This document shows, piece after piece, positions 57,895 to 64,000 of a stretch of DNA of 64,000 nucleotides. The DNA comes from Treponema ruminis (GTDB taxonomy: Bacteria; Spirochaetota; Spirochaetia; Treponematales; Treponemataceae): NCBI GenBank assembly GCA_017161305.1, contig CP031518.1:2294001-2358000 (forward strand), in the 5' to 3' direction. Positions within the stretch are counted from its first letter, which is position 1. Every line of letters starts with the position of its first letter. A program made the position numbers and the translations under genes. Under the pieces are notes generated by a model. The model was not told where the DNA came from. It worked only from the letters and a program-made list of their open reading frames with translations, and did no database searches.

Positions 57895-59292
57895 CTATTT
57901 CTTTCCAAAAATAGTTATTGTTCCAACTTTTGTTGTTGACCACTTTGGATTCTCTTCAAGAGATTCATTCTGACCAAGCATAACAACGCCGTTTCCCTTG
58001 AGTTTTTCATAGAACTCAGAAACAATAGTCTGCTGACTAGGCTCTGGCAAGAACGATAGTACATCCCTAGCGAAGATTATATCGCAAGTTGGCAAGTTAT
58101 TGGTGTTTGCGCAGTCGTGATATTCAAACAAAATACTATCGCGAATCTCAGGAATAAATGTGAAATCCCCGTTAGCTTTTTTTGTAATATACGGTGCGTA
58201 CCAATCATTGGCAACATCGGCAGGAACTGCAAGCAAAGGTGCGTTAGAGATACTGAGCAAATCAACTTCATGAGCATAGATTCTCACTTTTGCTTCAGGA
58301 TAACGCTTTCGAAGAATACAGGCCAAAGAATAAGTTTCGCAACCCTTTCCACAACCCGGATTCCAAACGACAATCTGTTTTGCGGTATTGTCAGGCAAAG
58401 CCTTAAATACTGAATCAGCATAGGCTTTATCCCACCAAGAACCATTGAAAGGTGAGAAGAACTTTTTAAGGAAAATATCTGCATCAGCTGGTGTCTGAAG
58501 CTGTGTTTTTCCCTTTCCACGCTCTCCTTCCCATTCCTTGTAACGAACCTGCATCCATTTGTCGTTAAGCATGGAAGCAGTGAATTTTCGCATTGAAGCC
58601 AAAGAATCAACTACGAAGGAATAATCAACCCGCTCTTCCTTTTTTGGAGCCGGAGCAGCCTGTTTTTTTGCAGCTCCAGCAGGAGATGCAGCTACCCTTG
58701 CAGCCATTTCCTTCATGACAGCATCTTCGGAAGCCTTGTTATCAGCCTTTGAACCGAAAATTTTATCAATATCAAGAAGAACGTAAAGGCGGTTGTTTAC
58801 CTCAACTACACCCTGAATGTATTTGATGTTAATGTCACCAAACAAAGGATGCGGAGGGTTGATTGTTGATTTTTGAATTCCGACTACCTTGTCGATTTCA
58901 TCAACTACGATACCAAAAGTGAGCTCACCGATTGAGACAATAAGCATATTCTCAAGGGCATCATACTCACGCTCCGGCATATCGATGTTGAAGAACAATC
59001 GCAAGTCAATAATCGGAATAATATCACCACGAAGGTTATAAACACCAAGGACAAATGGCAAAGCGTTCGGAACATAAGTGAAGCGACCTGCCTTTGCAAT
59101 TTCCTTGACCTTCATAATATCAATAGCATAATCCTTGCCAGCAAGAGAGAATGTGACCATTTTATAGTCAACGACAACCATGTTGTCCTGTTTTGGAGTC
59201 TCTGCAGCATCAGCACCTGCGATATTCTGAATATTACCCAAGCTCTCTTTAAGAACGGAGTTGATAGAAGGCTTTTCTGTTGTATTTTCCAT
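57895..59292 (-). CDS. cheW: CheW-CheR-like fusion protein
   Basis: The 465 aa protein has a CheW domain at about 40-185 ('VVDYKMVTFSLAGKDYAIDIMKVKEIAKAGRFTYVPNALPFVLGVYNLRGDIIPIIDLRLFF') and, after an Ala/Lys linker, a CheR-like methyltransferase domain at about 225-465 ('RKFTASMLNDKWMQVRYKEW', 'VVWNPGCGKGCETYSLACILRKRYPEAKVRIYAHEVDLLSIS', 'CDIIFARDVLSFLPEPSQQTIV'). In true CheR the SAM loop is 'SAGCSTGEEPYS'; here 'NPGCGKGCETYS' lacks the EE pair, so methylation is doubtful. This fusion is known from spirochaete chemotaxis arrays, where the CheR-like part is structural. Confidence 0.93.
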   Translation of the reverse strand: MENTTEKPSINSVLKESLGNIQNIAGADAAETPKQDNMVVVDYKMVTFSLAGKDYAIDIMKVKEIAKAGRFTYVPNALPFVLGVYNLRGDIIPIIDLRLFFNIDMPEREYDALENMLIVSIGELTFGIVVDEIDKVVGIQKSTINPPHPLFGDINIKYIQGVVEVNNRLYVLLDIDKIFGSKADNKASEDAVMKEMAARVAASPAGAAKKQAAPAPKKEERVDYSFVVDSLASMRKFTASMLNDKWMQVRYKEWEGERGKGKTQLQTPADADIFLKKFFSPFNGSWWDKAYADSVFKALPDNTAKQIVVWNPGCGKGCETYSLACILRKRYPEAKVRIYAHEVDLLSISNAPLLAVPADVANDWYAPYITKKANGDFTFIPEIRDSILFEYHDCANTNNLPTCDIIFARDVLSFLPEPSQQTIVSEFYEKLKGNGVVMLGQNESLEENPKWSTTKVGTITIFGKK

Positions 59293-59303
59293 GAATCTTC
59301 TCC

Positions 59304-61703
59304 TTAGTCCTCTATGCTGTTTTCCTGGCGGGCCTGAATTTCCTGGCGGACGCCAAGTTCAAGCAACTGAGTGACATCAATAATAAGTGAAACAGAACCG
59401 TCTCCCAAAATTGAAGCACCGGAAATTCCAGGTGACTGTGTAAACTGATCGCGCAAAGGTTTGATTACGACATCTTCCTCGCCGATAAGGTTGTCAACCA
59501 TGACACCAATTTTCTTGTCCTGAGAACCTACGATTACGACGAAGCAATAGTCACCGTCCTCGTTGGTACGGATATTGAAGAGCCGGCTCAAGCGAAGAAC
59601 ACTGATTACTTCGTTTCGGACATTCAATACCTCGTGGTTGTCGATTGTGTTGATTTCAGATTTTTTAACACGAACACTCTCGATAACCGATGCGATTGGA
59701 ATTGAATAAACTTCGCGGCCAACACGAACCAGCAAGCCCTGAATGATAGCCAATGTAAGCGGCAGGCGGATAGAGAACTTAGAGCCCTTACCGTGCTCAC
59801 TTGTTACCTGAATCGTACCGTTGAGCTTTTCAATCATCGTTTTAACGACATCGAGACCTACGCCACGACCAGAAACGTTGGTAATCTTTTCGGCAGTCGA
59901 GAAGCCCGGCAAGAAAATAAGCTGAGCTGCTTCCTGGTCGGAAAGAACTTTGCTTGGATGAATGAGGCCCTTATCAATAGCCTTCTTTTTAACCTTTTCA
60001 GCATTGATTCCGCCGCCATCATCAACTACATCGATTACGATGCTGTTGCCTTCGTTGGCAGCCTTGAGGAGAACTGTACCAGTCTCGTTTTTGCCCGCAT
60101 TTTTGCGGACTTCCGGAGATTCAATACCGTGGTCAACAGAGTTTCGGACACAGTGCATGATCGGATCCATGAGGTCGTCAACTACAGTCTTATCAAGTTC
60201 TGTGTCTTCACCTTCAAGAATCAAATTAACCTTTTTGCCCAAATCCTTCTGCAAATCGCGGACGACACGAGGGAAGCGGTCGAAAACCTGACTGATAGGA
60301 ACCATTCGGATTTTCATGATGCCTTCCTGCAGCTCGCCTGTGATACGGCCCAGGTTCTGGGTAGAAGAATGGAATTTGGAATTCAAATCCTTGAAACGAT
60401 TTTCGAAAGCATCGAAGAATGTAGCGATGTCGCCGAAATCGTTTGTAATGTTTGCCTTGATGTCCTTAACAGCAACTCCGTTCTGAATTTCTTCGAGATA
60501 CTGAGGGAGCTGCTCGAACATGCGGCGGATCTTTTCTTTGTAAGAAGAATCGAGATTCTGGAACTGAATGAGCATGTCCGCAAACTGCTGCTGGCTCTGG
60601 TTGAAAGAAGCCTTTGTGATGACAGTCTCAGAAACGAGGTTCATGAGGTTGTCAACTCGCTTTGAGTCTACGCGGAGGATAGTGCTCTGCTGTGCGTGTC
60701 CTGTAGCAGGAGCTGTTTTGGCAGCCGGTTTTGGAGCTTCTTTTTTTGGAGCATCTGCGGCCGGTGCGGCAGCGGCTGGCTGAGGTGCAGGCTCTGCTGC
60801 TTTTGGAGCCTCGGCAACAGGAGCCGGCTGTGGAGCGGCAGGAGCCGGAGCCGGAGCTGCGGCTGCAACTTCTGAAGCACCAGAATCACTTGCGACAGCG
60901 TTATCAAGATTCTGTGCATCAACACTCAATGTAACATCATCGAGGAAAGCAGTATCTTCCAGCTGTTCAGCAGTATTATTAGTAGCAACAAAATATACTA
61001 CGTCTTTATGGAATTCGTCCTCATAAAGGGCATCGAAATCTGGAATGGTTTTGAGGACTGTACCACATGCCTTGAGGGCAGCAAATACCTGAATACCGCC
61101 AACGGAATTCATAGGGTTGCTTTCATCAAATGTAACGGTTACAGACCAAAGCTGCTGACCAGGCTCACAGCCCTGCTTGAGCTCAACAAGCTCATACTCT
61201 GAAAGATTGACCGTTGGAGCACTTCCAGAAGAAGCTGGCGCCGGAGCAGGAGATGCTGCAGGAGCCGCCTTTGGAGCAGATGCCGCAGCTTTGGGTTGTC
61301 CGCCACCACCAGCAATCATTCCACGGATTTTTTCAGTAATTTCATCTACGCTTTCGCCATATACGGAACCATTTTTGCGCTCCTCAAGCATGGCTTTGAT
61401 GACATCAAGAGCAGTCAAAAGCGTATCAACAATATCTTCTGTAACTTTAATTTTGTCAGAACGTACTTCGTCGAGCAAATCTTCCATGGTGTGTGCAAAA
61501 TGTGCAATCTCACTGAATTCAACAGTTGCTGAATTGCCTTTGAGAGTATGTGCCGCACGGAAGATTTCATCGATAGCGTCATGGTTATTAGGATCGTTCT
61601 CGATTGCAAGAATATTGCTCTCGAGGTTGTCGACCATCATTTCAGACTCAGAGAAGTAGTCCTTTAACAATTCTTCGTTAGTCGCGTCAAGATAATCACT
61701 CAT
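59304..61703 (-). CDS. cheA: Chemotaxis histidine kinase CheA
   Basis: The 799 aa protein has the HPt domain with 'EIFRAAHTLKGNSATVEFSEIAHFAHTMEDLLDEV' (phospho-His 52), a P2-like region near 165-260 and an Ala/Pro/Glu-rich linker at about 270-335. The dimerisation P3 covers about 340-460 ('RVDSKRVDNLMNLVSETVI'). The kinase P4 has 'MHCVRNSVDHGIESPEVR' (N box), 'VDVVDDGGGINAEKVKKKA' (G1) and 'PGFSTAEKITNVSGRGVGLDVVKTMIEKL' (F, G2). The CheW-like P5 covers about 660-799. It is first in the che operon, with a leaderless-type promoter. Confidence 0.97.
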   Translation of the reverse strand: MSDYLDATNEELLKDYFSESEMMVDNLESNILAIENDPNNHDAIDEIFRAAHTLKGNSATVEFSEIAHFAHTMEDLLDEVRSDKIKVTEDIVDTLLTALDVIKAMLEERKNGSVYGESVDEITEKIRGMIAGGGGQPKAAASAPKAAPAASPAPAPASSGSAPTVNLSEYELVELKQGCEPGQQLWSVTVTFDESNPMNSVGGIQVFAALKACGTVLKTIPDFDALYEDEFHKDVVYFVATNNTAEQLEDTAFLDDVTLSVDAQNLDNAVASDSGASEVAAAAPAPAPAAPQPAPVAEAPKAAEPAPQPAAAAPAADAPKKEAPKPAAKTAPATGHAQQSTILRVDSKRVDNLMNLVSETVITKASFNQSQQQFADMLIQFQNLDSSYKEKIRRMFEQLPQYLEEIQNGVAVKDIKANITNDFGDIATFFDAFENRFKDLNSKFHSSTQNLGRITGELQEGIMKIRMVPISQVFDRFPRVVRDLQKDLGKKVNLILEGEDTELDKTVVDDLMDPIMHCVRNSVDHGIESPEVRKNAGKNETGTVLLKAANEGNSIVIDVVDDGGGINAEKVKKKAIDKGLIHPSKVLSDQEAAQLIFLPGFSTAEKITNVSGRGVGLDVVKTMIEKLNGTIQVTSEHGKGSKFSIRLPLTLAIIQGLLVRVGREVYSIPIASVIESVRVKKSEINTIDNHEVLNVRNEVISVLRLSRLFNIRTNEDGDYCFVVIVGSQDKKIGVMVDNLIGEEDVVIKPLRDQFTQSPGISGASILGDGSVSLIIDVTQLLELGVRQEIQARQENSIED

Positions 61704-61710
61704 ATATTCT

Positions 61711-61738
61711 ATTTTAACAGTTAGTTTTCCAAAGTCAA
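61711..61738 (-). promoter_or_regulatory. Promoter of the che operon, leaderless type
   Basis: TTGACT (61738-61733), 16 bp and TAAAAT (61716-61711) end 7 nt before the cheA ATG. No Shine-Dalgarno. Confidence 0.6.
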
Positions 61739-61835
61739 GTAAAAAAGAAAGATTATTTTAATATTATGGAAGCAATTTTCTTTTCTACATCCAATAATCC
61801 ATAATTGACAGAAAAAAGACTATTTTCAGCAATGA

Positions 61836-62459
61836 CTAGGCGAGCATTTTAGCGAGCAGACATACGCCTTCAACCATCGCTTTATGCTCTTCCGGGGCAA
61901 TTCGGGCATAAAGAGAATCAGGTGTATCATCTGGGAGAACAGGAACCTTTTTTTGAACAAGAATTTTGCCGGTATCACAGCCAGAATCCACGAGATGAAC
62001 AGTGCAGCCGCTTTCTTTTTCGCCAGCCGCAAGAACTGCCTCATGAACATTGTGGCCCCACATTCCTACCCCGCCGAATTTTGGCAGAAGGGCCGGATGA
62101 AGATTGATGATTTTACCGGAATATTCCCCGATGATTTTACCACCAAGAACAGAAAGATAACCCGCAAGAACGATTGCATCAATTTCGTACTCACGGCACA
62201 AATCCAGAATCGCATCGCTGATTGCGATTCGTTTCTCATCACGGGAAGCCGACTGTGCCTTTTCTTTTCCGAGAACAGAAAAAGGACTCCTAACCTCAAC
62301 AGGAATTCCCGCATTTTTAGCCCGTTCCAAAGCATAAGCATTCTTAGTGTTAGAAATAACGAGCTTGATCCGATAGGGGCAGTCGGCATGAGAGTTCTGA
62401 TAATCAATTAAAGCCTGAAGATTTGTGCCACCGCCACTTACTAAAACAGTGATATTCAT
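61836..62459 (-). CDS. purN: Phosphoribosylglycinamide formyltransferase
   Basis: The 207 aa protein is a GART of the 10-formyl-THF type: 'MNITVLVSGGGTNLQALIDYQNSH' (phosphate loop), 'IDAIVLAGYLSVLGGKIIGEYSGKIINLHPALLPKFGGVGMWG' (catalytic Asn in INLHPALLP, then the substrate loop) and 'ESGCTVHLVDSGCDTGKIL' (HxVxxxxDxG catalytic Asp). It carries out the third step of purine synthesis. The usual 'G..G.HVHEAVL' reads 'GMWGHNVHEAVL' here. An AGGGG Shine-Dalgarno overlaps the upstream gene's stop region. Confidence 0.95.
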   Translation of the reverse strand: MNITVLVSGGGTNLQALIDYQNSHADCPYRIKLVISNTKNAYALERAKNAGIPVEVRSPFSVLGKEKAQSASRDEKRIAISDAILDLCREYEIDAIVLAGYLSVLGGKIIGEYSGKIINLHPALLPKFGGVGMWGHNVHEAVLAAGEKESGCTVHLVDSGCDTGKILVQKKVPVLPDDTPDSLYARIAPEEHKAMVEGVCLLAKMLA

Positions 62460-62463
62460 TCCC

Positions 62464-63999
62464 CTATTCTACCATATTTAACTGTTTTATAGAATACCTC
62501 GCAATCTTATCATTTGGCCGGCCTTCAGCAAGCTTAAGAAAAATTGCAAGAGCCTTAGACTTTTCACCCTTTTCAGCCAGGGCTACGGCCTGATTCCAGT
62601 AGTTGGCATAGTTCCAGAGCTTGTCATCATCAGCAGCAAGGGAATCGAGAACCTCGCAGACAGGCTGGGGATTTTCATCGTCAAAGCTGCAAATATTACG
62701 CAAAATGTAGTCATTTTTTACGGAATCAGCAGTATTTTCATCAATAATTATACCAGAAGCCTCTATTTTTGCACTAAAATTCTTCAATTCAAGGGCATTT
62801 TTCCATGATGAGTCTGCAATCCGGTAAGATTTTCTGGAATCAGAACCCATGCAGGCACAAAAAGCCTGGCCAGACCAGATTCCCACATCAGTTTGAATCT
62901 TTATGCAATTGTGGTCCAGAATGAAAAAAGCCGTGTACAAATCATCATTCATTCCATCTGGCTTAGGAAATTTTGAGAAATTTCTTATTTCCGAATTCAT
63001 TACTTCATCAAGATTTTTCATCTCACGGGCCGCATTTACGGCAGAATCGCAGTGCTTTTCATCAAAAACAGGAGCCCCGAAGACAGAAATAAGCTGGTCA
63101 TCCCGGTAAGACTCAATAATTCCATCGAATTTCAGGCTTGCAGAAGAAATTTTTTCGAAGTAATAGTTCATGAAAGCCACAAACTGACCTTCATTGAGCA
63201 GGGATTTCAGGGAATCAAGGGCACGAATTGAAGAAGAAAGCAGGGAAAGCTCAATTTTTTCGCCGGAAATCATGGATTCAAAAGGATGAGCTTTAATTTT
63301 CTTCAATAATACTGGCGGAAGCGGCTGGGAAAAAGCCTGAGAAAGAGCAAGAGATTTTTCCTTTGACTCTTTAAATTGCCGCTGGTTCAAAAGGATGGCG
63401 AGGATAAGTCCTGATGCAAGGGGAACAGAAAGTCCGGTAAAAAGAGAAAACTGAATAAGGACAAAAATGACTGCAGCCAAGAGGAAAAGAATAGAAAAAA
63501 GGGAGAATGCAATCATCAGAAGATTTTTCCTGATTCTATAGGCGGCAAAGGCAAAAAGAAGGCAGAAAATCAGGGCAAGGGCAAGTGAAATCAACTTCGG
63601 GCAGAAAAAGATAAAATCCCTGGCAAGAACCATGTTCATAAGCACATAGGATAAAAGGGATGCCGGAAAATGCCGGTCAAAAGGCGTGGAAATAAAATCA
63701 GTCTGGGAATCAGAGCAAATAGCAAAAAGGCAGAAGGAATTCTGAATCGAATCAGAAAGTTTTACGCGCAGAGTCTCAATTTCTGAAAAAAGCTTGCGGC
63801 AGGAATCAAAGGACTCCTTGATGGAATTAAGGTTTTCCTCGCTGCTGCTGGCTTCGCAAAGGGCACGCTCCTGATTTCCAGAAAGAAAAGCCGACATCAG
63901 CACAAAAAACTTCTTTTTATAGAAGATATATTCGTTTTCGTTGCGGGAATTTCTGGCTCTGAGGGCGGAATTCAGGACATCGAGGGGACTTTCGGACTT
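62464..63999 (-). CDS. CHASE2-like membrane protein with degenerate cyclase domain, 5' end missing
   Basis: The frame is open to the window edge on the minus strand (first full codon at 63999), so the N-terminus is missing. The visible 511 aa hold a CHASE2-like extracellular end ('FDRHFPASLLSYVLMNMVLARDF') and three membrane helices ('LISLALALIFCLLFAFAAY', 'LLMIAFSLFSILFLLAAVIFVLI', 'GLSVPLASGLILAILL'). A class III nucleotide cyclase-like domain starts 'GEKIELSLLSSSIRALDSLKSLL' and includes 'IIESYRDDQLISVFGAPVFDEKHCDSAVNAAREM'. The first metal Asp of 'FSDIRGFT' is replaced ('LSSSIRAL'), so cyclase activity is unlikely. A TPR-like end ('YWNQAVALAEKGEKSKALAIFLKLAEGRP') closes the protein. Confidence 0.8.
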   Translation of the reverse strand, partial: KSESPLDVLNSALRARNSRNENEYIFYKKKFFVLMSAFLSGNQERALCEASSSEENLNSIKESFDSCRKLFSEIETLRVKLSDSIQNSFCLFAICSDSQTDFISTPFDRHFPASLLSYVLMNMVLARDFIFFCPKLISLALALIFCLLFAFAAYRIRKNLLMIAFSLFSILFLLAAVIFVLIQFSLFTGLSVPLASGLILAILLNQRQFKESKEKSLALSQAFSQPLPPVLLKKIKAHPFESMISGEKIELSLLSSSIRALDSLKSLLNEGQFVAFMNYYFEKISSASLKFDGIIESYRDDQLISVFGAPVFDEKHCDSAVNAAREMKNLDEVMNSEIRNFSKFPKPDGMNDDLYTAFFILDHNCIKIQTDVGIWSGQAFCACMGSDSRKSYRIADSSWKNALELKNFSAKIEASGIIIDENTADSVKNDYILRNICSFDDENPQPVCEVLDSLAADDDKLWNYANYWNQAVALAEKGEKSKALAIFLKLAEGRPNDKIARYSIKQLNMVE

Positions 64000-64000
64000 A

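Noticed and set aside
59793..60665. 290-codon ORF antisense to cheA
   Set aside because: It lies wholly opposite the conserved kinase core of cheA and has no Shine-Dalgarno or recognisable motif. Long antisense ORFs are expected here from codon bias.
1..64000. CRISPR array, prophage, insertion sequence or defence island
   Set aside because: No regularly spaced direct repeats, no transposase, integrase, restriction or Cas proteins among the reading frames.

Overview
The window is a chromosomal segment of a spirochaete, almost certainly a gut or rumen type Treponema. It carries the flgB-flgC-fliE-fliF-fliG-fliH-fliI-fliJ motility run and the cheA-cheW/CheR-cheX-cheY chemotaxis operon in the arrangements known from treponemes. 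It also has an LptD/OstA-like outer-membrane protein, bactofilin, many lipoproteins with short lipoboxes, and intermediate GC with A/T-rich promoters. No phage, insertion sequence, CRISPR array or defence island was found. The novelty lies in the intergenic DNA.

Layout. 1-1550: end of a degenerate M23 protein, tRNA-Asp, tRNA-Pro and rlpA. 1582-1855: a perfect, spacer-free 274 bp palindrome holding two inward-facing consensus promoters, followed by a GAF/HD-GYP gene. 3316-8334 (minus): yaiI, zapA, a coiled-coil gene, rplT-rpmI-infC, an RNA cytosine methyltransferase and a GH3 lipoprotein. 8473-10795 (plus): SDR and pncB. 10864-19474 (minus): an orphan REC-wHTH regulator, lptD, uvrA, azlD, azlC, tRNA-Glu and tRNA-Gln. 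19613-23220 (plus): rsgA and mutS2. 23217-25424 (minus): a TGS/uridine-kinase protein and argR. 25479-32633: the flagellar operon. 32709-36402: an amino-acid ABC importer and argH. 36626-43256: mtaB, TPR protein, bactofilin, three small envelope proteins and clpB. 43407-45881: rpsD, a lone TRAP binding protein and a DnaQ-type exonuclease. 46163-50832: two phosphohexomutases and an AEC permease. 50952-56646: argS, yfcE, a small alarmone synthetase, cimA and queD. 56936-61703: chemotaxis operon. 61836-64000: purN and a membrane cyclase-like protein cut by the window end.

Main themes. (1) The palindrome arms look like a stable-RNA promoter plus a leader with a boxA-like GTTCTTTGAAC motif. This suggests either a mirror-image RNA locus or a join between two rRNA-operon upstream regions in the assembly. 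(2) At least eight genes have a -10 hexamer ending only 6-8 nt before the start codon and no Shine-Dalgarno, so leaderless initiation appears common here. (3) Several intergenic gaps hold mosaic hairpin elements. Three share a core hairpin whose stem changes by compensatory substitution while its CTC loop and flanks stay fixed. Some run into the 3' ends of neighbouring genes and supply C-terminal tails.

Arginine metabolism recurs (argR, argH, argS and an amino-acid importer next to argH), and argR has a near-consensus ARG box over its own -10. Everything here was read by eye; no database search or folding program was run.
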